A DNA stretch of 64,000 bases from Pisaster brevispinus. Taxonomy: Eukaryota > Echinodermata > Asteroidea > Forcipulatida > Asteriidae. Each line of letters begins with the position of its first letter. The stretch's first letter is position 1. The stretch lies in NCBI GenBank assembly GCA_023634235.1, contig JAMKCF010000008.1, forward strand, positions 4,593,001-4,657,000, in the 5' to 3' direction. The notes under the pieces were generated by a model that ran no database searches, had not been told where the DNA came from, and saw only the letters and a program-made list of their open reading frames with translations. A program made the position numbers and the translations under genes. Shown piece by piece: positions 35,509 through 47,000 of this stretch.

Positions 35509-36466
35509 ACGTTTTAGAGAAGGCAAGCCCTGAAGGTCACACCTGATGGGGAACAATGTAAATACAAACTCTTGTCGGATCGAATCGTCGAAGAACTTAT
35601 CTTCCCTCTTGGATGTTTGTGTGAAATTACCATAGAGTCCTATACATGTATATAACTTTATGGAAATTACCCTCTACAGCAATGAACTGAACTTGCTCGT
35701 GATGTGATTAATTATTGATTCAGTTCCATTTCGCTCACAGGGGCCAGCAGTTTGTCTTTATCACATTTCATATTTTAAACAATCATATTACGTTGTTCTT
35801 TATCGGAAATTCTTGATTTTCTTCGCTGGGCGCGGACAGTGGTGTTCAATAAGAGGGGAGAGCTCCTTATCTGACGAGGGGCCGGGGAGTTAGGAGGGGG
35901 AGACGAGGGGCCGATTTTACAAAGAGCTAAGACTGAAATCAATCTTAATTGATATAAAGCAAGGTGTGATGTAACAATACATATCGCTATGGTAAACACT
36001 GACAACTCTTCTTATAAGACGAATCTTAGTTCTTTGTGAATTCGAGCCCGTGGCCCAAAACTCACGGCGCCGATTACCATTCTGCCCTTATGTCGGCCTG
36101 CTTGGTTCTGTGGGCCGATTAGGGGCAGAATTCCGCGGTAAAGCTGTTTGAGACCAAAATATGCAGCACTTTAGAGGGATACAGCAAAAATGTTATTGTT
36201 GTCACCATAAGACATGTGTTTTAGTCTGAATAATACTTGGTTCTTACATAGCACATTATTCAACCCGATGGGCATCGCAAAGTGCTCATTATTTTTACCA
36301 CAGGTATGCATCCAAACATGCCTGAAACACCGGTGGGCAAACCCCTTCTATGGTTGTACTGGGTTTTTCTTTCACGTATATTGCACAAAACATTGGACCT
36401 AACACCGATTCCATTTTGTTGGTGCCCCAAGTTCTCCGTATTTTTTTATGTGCGTACGATAATAAA
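35509..36466 (+). other. Probable SC5D 3' UTR
   Basis: An AATAAA at 36461-36466 (cgatAATAAAgtttta) is the first good poly(A) signal seen after the stop. The interval includes a palindromic element at 35.91-36.05 kb. The end is inferred. Confidence 0.35.
35911..36054. repeat. Palindromic MITE-like element, family C
   Basis: Left 'ttacaaagagctaagac' and right 'gaatcttagttctttgtga' are inverted copies. The interior 'acaatacatatcgctatggt' matches, in reverse, a second copy at 42.06-42.20 kb. Confidence 0.7.
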
Positions 36467-38830
36467 GTTTTATCAGATTTTATGAAGCCGAATTATTAGC
36501 TCACAAACAAAACAATCTGAATAGAAACACATTAGAGACACACTCTCGTTAGAAAAAAGAAAACAAAGCGAGCTATTACAGTCTATGAGAAACCTCAAGG
36601 CTTTGGGGGTTTCATAAGAAAAACAAGCGGAAGTATTTAACCTGTCAATTTGCCCTTAGCACCCTACTGTACGCCCGCCCAGCGGGGATATTTCGGGAGA
36701 CCTGCAGCAGTTGCGATAATTAATTTCTAGGGTACTGGTACTGCTATAAGTAACACTTTTTAAGAAATAAGTTAAGAATGAAATAGGTCGCACTTTTCAC
36801 GAGAGTGTGTCTCTGATGACAAGCAGTTTACCATTCAACATTCATTCGAAGTTTATTTCTTTGGTGATCAGTGAAGTTTACCCTGGACGAAATAACTAAA
36901 TTAATTCAACATTCATCCAACTTGTATATACACTTAATAGGGAACATTAATTTATTGATTTAAAATTAATTTGTATTCGTTTGTATTGGATCTTGTCACA
37001 CATTATTTTGTACAAAGAAGTGTTCTGGATAAGCACATTATTAATGAATGAATGTCAGTAATTATACATTTTATACCGTTTTTATTATCGTTTATTAATG
37101 TTATGTGTAAAATTTTTGATAATAAACATTGTATTTGTAAACGAAGTATTTTTAAACTGTGTTCGTTTGTTCACTGAGGCCTTGTCGGAATTAGCGACTC
37201 TGTCTGTTACTAAGAAGTGTTGCTATGGTGATCAAGCTGTAGCCTCAGCCGCTTATTCAGGCATGACAGTACACGGCCATAATTTGTCGACATTGGATTT
37301 AGGCTATGTCCAAATTAGCAGCTTTTCCAGGTTGGATTTATAGGGAATTCTGTTCCCCGGAGATTCTGTCCCCCATGGGGAATTAGCATGGGCTGGATGG
37401 AGAAGGTTGATTCAAAAGAGGGCGCTAGTGTGACGATACATTCTGTTCCCCGGTGACTCATTATTACGAATTGTGCGTGCACAACACTAAATTAGCCAAC
37501 ATTCACGCGCCAGACGGATTATCATAATTTGTAGGCCCCTCAAAATATTTGTAATAATATTAATAACGTTTTGGGGGTCATGTGACTGATAGATTGTGTA
37601 TATGACCATGGAGCTATAAAAAGGAAAAGTTACCACGTCCTGGGACTCTGTGCTTCAACTTTTGAGGAGACTTGATACATTTGGGCTTTTAAGTTGGTCC
37701 TATTTTTGGCATGGGAAGTAAATAAGCGCTTCACGAAAACTGGCAGGAAATCGGTTTGGAAAAAACTGGGGTAATTAGTAAAAGTTCCAAGCAGCTGACT
37801 TGCCAAAAAATTGAAAAGAAATCTAAAGTTTAGTCGTCCGAAAATATGTTTGATCGACTTTCAAGAGTCCGAGAGACTTAATTTGTGGGGGTATTTTGGA
37901 ATATTTAGCATTTAGCATTGGTTTCTATGGGAGTTTATTAAGTGTGGTGCACCCTTGTGTAGAACACTGGTAGCACCCTCTGTTGAATCAACTCCTTATT
38001 CCGAACGTGGTCGTTGCAGCCAAACCATAGCTGTAGCTGCCATTTCAGATGGTCCACAAAACCGATGAACCTATTGAATTTAGTCCTGTACCCCTCTGTG
38101 GATGGCTGGGTAAAAAAGTATATATTAAATAAATAAAAGTTAAAAAATTAATAAAAATAAAAATAAAAGAATAAAAAATAAATAGATAAATAAAATTAAA
38201 TAAAACATATAATAAATAAATAAATAAATAATAATAGATGAATAGTTAACTGTGGTTGCAATCGAAAGGTGTGTACTAATCCCAATATGATATGAATTGA
38301 CACAAAATCCCGGACAAAACATAACAACAAACATTTGTCTGTTGTTTTGTTTTTTCACTGCACAATTTGGCCAACTTTTGATTACATTGGCACAGGTTGG
38401 ACGTTGGGTGTGGTTATTGAAAACAAGAGGATGAGAAATTAATAAAGTACATTTATAAAGTGCCACAACTGTCCTTATTAATTTATCAAGCCAGTCTACA
38501 ACACATTGAACGTCATATAATGTCTGGTGTAAATGCACCAAAGAACACAAGCACTTTCTCTTTAAAAAAACCCCAATAATAATTCTGTTGTTCAAACTGC
38601 GTTTTGCTGATTGTACGCTAGGTCCGGGAAACAACGTTTGTGCATTTAGGGCAAAGTAACGTTGTAAAAAAGTTATGTGCGTATGTATTAAAATTGTTAT
38701 TTATGTATTAATTTACAATTTATATATATATATTTTTTATCGTCATTTTAATGACCCTTTAACTCCTGGTAAGCGCCAGGGAAACCCGTCACGCTTAACA
38801 AAAACCAAATTTTTTTCTAGGACCGTTTCT
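36467..38830. other. Intergenic region between SC5D and RBM39
   Basis: No gene was recognised. It is AT-rich, with a run of AATAAATAAA-type low-complexity sequence at 38.1-38.24 kb and a repeated 'attctgttccccgg' at 37.35 and 37.44 kb. The 'gaccatggagctataaa' near 37.6 kb also occurs in the palindrome at 26.75 kb. Confidence 0.5.
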
Positions 38831-38837
38831 AGAACTC

Positions 38838-39018
38838 TGACGTCACTCGGGCATGCGCATAGTATAGTATAATCGGCCATCTTGAATTCGTCTAAAAAAC
38901 AACAGGAACGAAAACGTTGACTGAGATACGTTTCTATCTATAAAAGCAGCAGCTGGTGTGGACACCTGCTACATCTATAAGACAGACATATATTTCATAC
39001 ACGTTTCAGTAAATATTG
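38838..39018 (+). promoter_or_regulatory. RBM39 promoter and probable 5' UTR exon
   Basis: Within about 50 bp lie a perfect CRE (TGACGTCA, 38838-38845), an NRF1-like gcatgcgcat (38851-38860) and a YY1-like cggccatcttg (38874-38884). A TATAAAA at 38939-38945 follows, and then a splice donor after 39018 (aatattg|gtaagt). The next acceptor (41051-41052) is 19 bp before the RBM39 start codon, so this is most simply a non-coding first exon. Binding is predicted, not shown. Confidence 0.6.
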
Positions 39019-40084
39019 GTAAGTAAAATAGATGTTTTTCTATTATAAAGAATTGAAGAACGATGTTTAAAAAAATGATTGTTGAGTGTCTGGCGTCGAA
39101 AAAACCCCGAGTGATAAACGCACTGTAGGATTCCATCATTTGTGTGACCCCACCGTTAACTTATTACGTTAATAATAATGCATGATAATTCACTGTAAAT
39201 TTTGTTAAACTGTTAAAATTGCCTTACATCCCATGTCTTGAAATATAAAAAAAGTTATATGATATGGTTTAAAGTTTAGATGGTTTTCTGTCGTGCTGGA
39301 TAAGTAGGATTGAAAATCAGTCTCGAGATTCCTAAGAAATGAGATGGCACCAACAATTTATTTTCTACCTCCATTCATAACGGACCAACTAGACAAAACC
39401 CCATCCACAATAGCGCCAAATAGTTATTAAGTTAGTACTCAGGACTTCCTCTAATTATTGGCTCTACAAATTACAACATAAAGACCATTTTATTTTACAC
39501 GATCGTATCAATGTCTGATCCATCCATCATGCCCTTGCCATGTTTGCCTTCTTCCTTGTCGAAATCCACTGCTAGGGTCAACTGTGTGTTGGTGTTAAAT
39601 TTCAGCACGCATCAAATTCGCTGTGCTTTTACACTAGCCCCGGCGGAGGGGTTTGACCAATAGTGCTGGTCTGCTGGACAAATTTCAGTGAAACAGCGGT
39701 GGACCAGCTGAAACACCTTGTCAAATTGTCCGGCTGGACAGTAAAAAACATCTGCAAATAGTATTACAGAACTCGGACAAATTTTATTTTTTATCTGAAG
39801 AAAAAATGCAAAATTAAAAAGAATCAATAACCATAACCAATTATTAATAATATTCCTCCATACAAAAACCATGTTTCGCCTCACAGAGCGATGAGTTTTC
39901 CCCCATGAATCAAGGCATGCGCTGCCGGCAGTTTACACAATAAAATTGCAGCACAATTGGCCAAAATAGGACAATTTGCATTGCTCAAAATTGGGCAATA
40001 TTTGGAAGATGTTGTTTGGAAAATCTTAGCATAAACTGGAGTGACTTGGATGCATGCACAGTAGGGAAGGGCCAAGGATAAAGA

Positions 40085-41035
40085 GGTTTATGGTTGGCTG
40101 CATATTGCGCCACAGCACCTTGTAAACCATTTCTATGTAAAGTAATAGTCTAATTCCTTTACATAGAACCATGAAATGGTTTACAAGGTACTTCAAAACG
40201 TACTCCTAGAACTATTCGGTTCGTTCCGCTATCGTCTCCCCGACCCTCATAGGTCATCATGTACAAAATCCTATTCGAAACTTTTTCCCCTTCACGTTTA
40301 TGCACCTGGACTTCTCTTTTGAAAACGGAGCTTGCCAAAATTAGGCTCTATGTGTTCATTGTTTTCACAGTGAGCTCGGGGTGGGTCCAGAAAATCCACT
40401 CCGCAAAAAAAAGGTGCAAAAAATGATAAATTCCCATCGTTTATTCGGAATAGTCGCCTTCCGATAACAAAAATGGCCGCCGTCGCTTGTATCAATGGTA
40501 TGCTGCGCGCAACGCTGGTTCACAATAACCAAACGCGTTGCAACGGTTTACGTATAAAAGATAAGCCATTGATTATTGTGGACCAGCGTTGCGCACAGAA
40601 AACTATTGAATACCGTCTTAAGTGATACAAGCGACGGCGGCCATTTTTGTTATCGGAAGGCGACGATTCCGAATAATTGATGGGAATTTATCATTTTTTG
40701 CACCTTTTTTTTGCGGAGTGGATTTTCTGGACCCACCCCGAGCTCACTGTGAAAACAATGAACACATAGAGCCTAATTTTGGCAAGCTCCGTTTTCAAAA
40801 GAGAAGTCCAGGTGCATAAACGTGAAGGGGAAAAAGTTTCGAATAGGATTTTGTACATGATGACCTATGAGGTTCGGGGAGATGATAGCGGAACGAACCG
40901 AATAGTTCTATGAGTATTCAAAACGTAGCTCCACAACACCTTGCAGGAAAATACTGAATGTTGATGCGCCTTGAGCATCACTGAGTGACGGATATTGCGC
41001 TATATAAGAAGCCACTGTTGTTATTATATTTTATT
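40085..41035 (+). repeat. SINE (copy 2), split by a foldback insertion
   Basis: Left part 'tggctgcatattgcgccaca' and 'gcaccttgtaaacc', right part 'cgtagctccacaacaccttg' through 'attgcgctatataagaa' line up with the continuous copy at 4.93-5.13 kb. The interruption corresponds exactly to the element at 40201-40916. In the first RBM39 intron. Confidence 0.75.
40201..40916. mobile_element. Long-arm foldback element with 9-bp target duplication
   Basis: Arms of about 330 and 347 bp (40201-40530 and 40571-40916) are near-perfect inverted copies around a 40 bp centre. The outer ends read 'agaactattcggttcgttcc' on the left with the exact complement on the right. Both sides are flanked by TTCAAAACG (40192-40200 and 40917-40925), a 9-bp target-site duplication. 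Long inverted arms plus a 9-bp duplication are typical of Mutator-like non-autonomous elements. The right arm has a ~25 bp replacement near the centre. The mirrored 65-codon frames in the arms are a by-product and not genes. Confidence 0.8.
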
Positions 41036-41071
41036 GTTTTCTTTTATCTCAGGGCACAGTTGCTTGTCACA

Positions 41072-44000
41072 ATGGCCCTGTACACAGCAGACGATTTTGA
41101 TGTTGAAGCTCTCCTGGAAGCTCCATACAAAAATACTGAGGTAATTTAATCAAAACAAAGTGTATAATTTAAATCGGTTTTCAGTAAAGACTTAAAATAC
41201 TTCTCTGTAAATTTGAAATTGGTCAGTTTCTCAATCAATGAGATTGCCAAACCCAACATGCAGACACGGTAGAGCCCAGTTTGTGTGCATTTTTTCAACG
41301 TTGGGCACTTGAACTCACTCACTCACTCATCCCATGACCAAGGGGCGCAAGGGTATCATGGCAGACGCTTGGGCAGTCAGGGATCTCCAGCTGTCTCTGT
41401 ATTCTATGTCAGGGACATGGGATTGTGGCCTGTCCAGTCTCTAAAGCTGTCAGGATTTCTTCTGGCGGCCCCTGCGTCCACCTACCTCCCCTGTTCCTTG
41501 GAGTATGGTTTTGGGTTGAGGTTTCTGCCTGGAGACATGCACTTGAAGCATGCCTCATTGAAAGTAGTAGTTTGTTTGAGAGATTTTTTTTACCTCGGGA
41601 CATTTCATTCATTTTAAGTAAAAGTGTCAATTTCATTCTTTATTTATAGACCTCCATAGGCTTACTCCACAGCAATGGTCCATGTTGACAGAGGTAGAGT
41701 ACACCCTTAGCTCCCATTCCAAAGGGGAATGTAATTCGAACTGAACCTCAGTGGTATTTCAAAAACCAAAAGGTGGTCTAATGAATAATGTTTTCACAAG
41801 GTTTTTTTTTTTCTCAAATAGAATTCAGACCTTCATGAGTAGATAGTTTACTGAGAAATACCAAAATACTAAAGTGCATGGTTAAGTTTCATCGTTCAAT
41901 TGTGCAGGTAGTTTGTTTTTTGGGGGGAGGGGGTTGGTTGATGTAGGCAGTCTATTTTATTAACAGCATCTAAGCACAGTTTTACTTGAGAAGACTTTAT
42001 GGACAGTTAAATATACTGACTACAAAGACTCAATGTAATTAGATTGGTAGTGTAGGGGCCAATTTCACAAAGCACTAAGATTCATCTTAAGATGAGTTGT
42101 CAGTATTACCATAGTGATTTGTATTGTGACATCACACTTTGCTCAGCAATTTAGATTGAATAACAGTTAAGATCGATCTTAGCTCTTTGTGAAATCGAGC
42201 CAAGGAAAGCTACCAGAAACTCGTACAAGATCAATATTTTCAGGACTGACCCGTGAGACAAACAGACTGTTGGAAGGGCGATGAGTTCTTTGTAATGTAT
42301 GACTAGTTAGCTGGTATAAACTGCCATAATTAAGGCGATTGGTTAAAAAAATCACAATGTGTCTGTCATTTTGAAGAGGTGGTAGGAAGGGTTGGTTGGA
42401 ATATGGGAAGGGTTGGGGGTGGGTCTGTGTGAAATCTTGTACCACTGCGTCCAGATATGAGGCAATATCACTAAAAGCTCTCCCATCCCCTCTTGCCGTA
42501 GGGAATGAGAAAAAGTCATCACCAGCCGTGGAGGAAACATGGTGTTTAGCGTCATCTTCATGGAGTCTACCTTCTAAGATCTTCAATTTATCTGATTAAC
42601 AACTTCCCCCCGTCCCAAGCCCCATAAACACATTATCATTGTAATAATCATATGCAGAAGTTTAGTTCGTTCCTATTTAAAATCAAATATTTAATTCATT
42701 CACGTTTAAGCCCTCAGGGGGAAAAAAGGCATTTGCCCCAATGTTCAGAATTTAATTTTGAATAGTTTTATAGACAATTGTATTTATGCCTTCGGTATAC
42801 GAACACTTTTTTGTTGATGAGTATAAATAAGATAATCAATTCAAAACGTAACTGAAAGAAGACTTCTTTTTTTAAGAGTCCCTTGTCCTCAAAGTTTTCA
42901 TTTTACTGTTTTAGATTGATAACTATCAAGTGATGATTTTCCTGGCATTGTATAACGGTAAGTTGCTAATGGCAGGTCCAGTTAGCAATTACGTGTAACC
43001 CCCCCAAAGCAAGAGTGTCGTTCCACTTGCATGGACAGCAGAACAAAAGCTCTCAAATCAAAAGTGTGCTTTGAATTGCCATCGCTGCACACAACGCCAA
43101 AAAAAGAAAGAAAGAAAAACCGCCCACTGTTATATTGCTGAGGAGTTGTGTTATTGGGCCACAAAGTTGTTTGCACATGTTTTGGTTTTGGTTATTGATG
43201 TGCATTTGTTCTTTTTTTTCCTTTCCTCCTTCACTGTGTACCCCCCTTGCCCCTGTCATTCCTAATGAAACCCTACACTACCCAATCTGCTGTCGGCTGG
43301 TTTCACCCATAATGCTGTTGTATTTTGGATGATCATAGGAAGAGACGAGCAACAACGGCTTGACAGAGAAGAAGGAGCCCTCTGCCAAGAAGAAGTAAGT
43401 AACCACCCCACCCCCCTTTGTAATTGTCTTCTCCCTGTTAAACTATGACTGTATGGTAATCATGCAATTTAGATACTCAAGAGGAAATTGGTAGCTGAAA
43501 TGAAATTGAGATTGAAACTTGTGGGCATTTGTAGAAATCGATGCACTCTCTGTTTTTAAGCAGGTCTGATTTTCGCAGCGTGTACTAAAGGTAAGTCGTA
43601 CACTTTCTTCTAACTGCAAATGGTATTTGTACTTTGAAAACAGTTGCATAAAACAAAGTGTTTGTTGTTGATTGATGTCCACTGTGTGTAGGGAAGTGTT
43701 GATGATAATCAATTTCAATACAGTCATAGTTTAACAGGATTTAAATACTTGTTTTTACCTTAATTTAAACCAATTATCTGACCTGGGCTACATGTTTATT
43801 GTCGCAGATTTAAAGTGACTTAGCCCATTGGCGTGTGCTGAGCAGTGCCCACTAACAGCAGATCCAAGGTTGGACGTCTTCATAACGGGTACTGGACATG
43901 TTCCGACTGGCCCCCCTTGCAAACCGATGTCTGAGCCACTTTGGGTTCAAGTCCAACTAGCACTTGTGATCAAAATGTGCCTCTAGCTGGCGAAATGTTT

Positions 44001-47000
44001 GATGTCAAAACCAGGATGTGTGATATTGTTGGCCTTTTCAGTGTGTCATCCAAAGCGTAATGTGTACTGGGGTTGCATACTTACTCCCAGGTTGTTGGTT
44101 GTCTTGAAATTTCAACTCCCCCCCCCCCCCTTAAAAAATTTCAGATGATCAAATAATAATCATATGAGTAGTTTAGTATAACAAAATGAAGCTAAGAAGT
44201 CAAAGTTTCTTGCACCTCAAAATTACTCCTGAAACACGTGTATTTATCAAAGTACACTCTGCAAGTTTAAGCCTAAAAGCCTTAAGACCTAAAATAATAA
44301 AAACTTATGTAATTTTAACCCCTTTATTCATCCTTTCCTTAGTTTGACTGACTTTTTCTCCTGTAGCTCTTGACCCTTAATACTTTGACCTATTCTTATT
44401 GCATTGAAATTGATGTAACTATTGCCACAAATGATCCAACCAGACAAAAAATCAGCCGAAGCCGAAGCCGCAGCCGAAGTCCAAAGGAGAAACGCAGTAG
44501 CAGCAGTAAGAAGAGCAGTAGCAGCAGCAGCAGCAGCAAACGCCGCAGTCGCACGCCAGAGAGGAGAAAGCGTAGTCGCAGCAGGGACAGAGGGTCATCC
44601 CGTGTTGACAGCTACAGAGAGAGGGATCGTGATCGTGACCGTGACAGAGATCACCGGGGACGAGGAATTGGCAGATACGGCAAGTGAGTTGAGCACACGG
44701 TCATTTACTCTGACGAAAATTAGTGAAAGGGCTACGTTTAAATCATACACTTTAATCAACTGGCCCCTTGTGATTTAAGAAGACAAGTGATTATTAAACC
44801 AGCTTAATGGCTAAATAAATAAAATGTAAGCTGAAGAGTTGGAGAGCAGTGCTCCTGCCCAATTGACTCTTTCCACATAATACCTCTGGAGACTGGAGAC
44901 TGGAAACTAAGTCCTAAGTACACAAGCCATGGGGGTTTCTACATAATACCAGCTGTACAAACAGTAGAAACCATGACCCATTGCTAGCCTAGGAAGTAGG
45001 GTACTTTGTGGCAGTCTGTGATACCTGTGTATAGGAGAGTTAAATATATTGGTCTCCGACCATGTGAGGCTGTGTCTGTTGCAAAGTAGTGTCATGACGT
45101 TGCTAATTTTCTGGGAGGTCTCAATCATGAGATTCTAACCGTGGTTTGGGTTGATTTTCTGTGAGGTATCAATCATAAGATTCTAACCGTAGTTTGGGTT
45201 GATTGTTATAGCACACGTGAAAGAAGGAGGAGCAGGTCTCCACCCCCTGCTGGTCCACGACGAAGGCGTAGCCGCAGCAGAGAGCGACATAGCAGCCCCA
45301 ATGATCCATTTCATTGGAGACGAAGCCGATCCAAAAGCAGAGAACACCATGGCAAGAGGCGAAGTTCAAGCCCAAGGTAAATTTAACTCTAAAAAGAGAA
45401 TGGAAATCAGAAATATTACCATGGTCTATTTTTTTTAGTTCTTCACTAGTCCCATTACTGTTGGGATACTGTTTAGCCCAAATGGCCCTTGCCACAAGAT
45501 TCCACAGGAAACTGTGGCGACAAGTCCACAGTACACAAGCCATTGGGTTTGAAAATGATACCAAACACATATTTGTGTTGTACCTGTCTTATAATGAGAG
45601 GGTTAAGCCGAAAAACTTTGGTTTTTGTTTGCATTTGTCAGCAAGACACAGCAGTAGATTACATGGGTTCATTTAAATTAAATGCTTCTTGTAGAGGATG
45701 TACTAATTTAAAGTTTTAATGCAGTCAAAAGGGTATTACCAATCATGAATAAATGTGCCAACTAAATTAATGTTTGATAAACCTGAAATCTTTGTTCCTG
45801 TTAATTTTTTTGCTATTGTTTTTTTCTATTCAATGTGATTACTGGTAATGTGATAATTTGTTTTCATCCCCATTCTAGTAAGGACACTGAGCTACCTGCA
45901 GAGACTAGAGATGCCAGGACAGTTTTTGTCATGCAGCTATCACAACGAGTCAGGGCAAAAGACTTGGAGGAATTCTTCTCGTCGGTTGGCAAGGTAAGAC
46001 CTTGAGATCAGAGTCATTTAGAGCAGTTGTGTCACTGTGGCTTAATTGATCCTTCACATGAAATATGTAAATTGCACATCCCGCCTGCACACTAAAAAAA
46101 ATACTGGTTGGCAAATTTGAGGGGATATCGTGCCATTTTGTATGGGGCTGATGGTGGCGTGACACATAGGGGTTTGTGTCTCTGCCCAGTGCACAGGTAA
46201 TTTGCGTGTCAACCAATAATGTCTGTACGCATGCATGAATGTAACTAGCATATTTCATGGACATGGTGCCTTGCATTGCAATTCAGTACTGCTGTATGTG
46301 CTAACTCAAACAAGTGTATACAAAAATAATCCAAGAAAAGCATTACCAGATCAGGCCCCAATTTTCATGGCTCTGTTTACCGCCGAATTCGCTTTACGTA
46401 AGCACCATTTCTTTGCTTTTAATAAGGTGAGCAGAGTAATGTAAATGGGCCCAGTCCTTTTGCCGAGTGTTTGAGTGTATCAAACTCAAAGTTGAGACCT
46501 TCCTATCTCACCACAAGACACCAGAAATGGCAGTGTGGTTTTTGACATACTGTTGAGCTTAAACAGCTTTCCATTACAACTCAAACTCATTTTGGTGCAA
46601 GTACGATTCACACATGTATTCCCTGGTATCTCAGTTACCATTGCATGTGTTATTACAAAGAATGGATGAAAATTATCACAGATCCCCAGAGACCGTAGGT
46701 TTGTGCAAGGTAATCTTACGTTTCAGGCCAACTTACTTGAAGCTATTAATTAAGCTGTCTGTTTGAAACTGACATGTTGGAGTTATCTTTGTTGACAGGT
46801 ACGTGATGTTAAGATCATCTCAGACCGTAACTCGAGGCGATCTAAGGGTATCGGCTATGTGGAGTTCATGTCAGATGAGTCCGTCCCTCTGGTGAGTGGA
46901 AAAGTCAACCGAAATTCTCATAAGCAGAACAGTGCCCAGTTTGATGGCTCTGCTTACCGTGGAACTCTGTGCTTACGGCCCATAGAACTATGTGCTTTAC

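Noticed and set aside
38140..38634. 164-codon minus frame with hydrophobic C-terminus
   Set aside because: Half is AT-rich low-complexity sequence; no family resemblance or splice context.
40298..40819. Two identical 65-codon frames in opposite directions
   Set aside because: They are the two mirrored arms of the foldback element.
44422..44778. Alanine/valine-rich 118-codon frame
   Set aside because: Out-of-frame reading of the RBM39 RS-domain exon.
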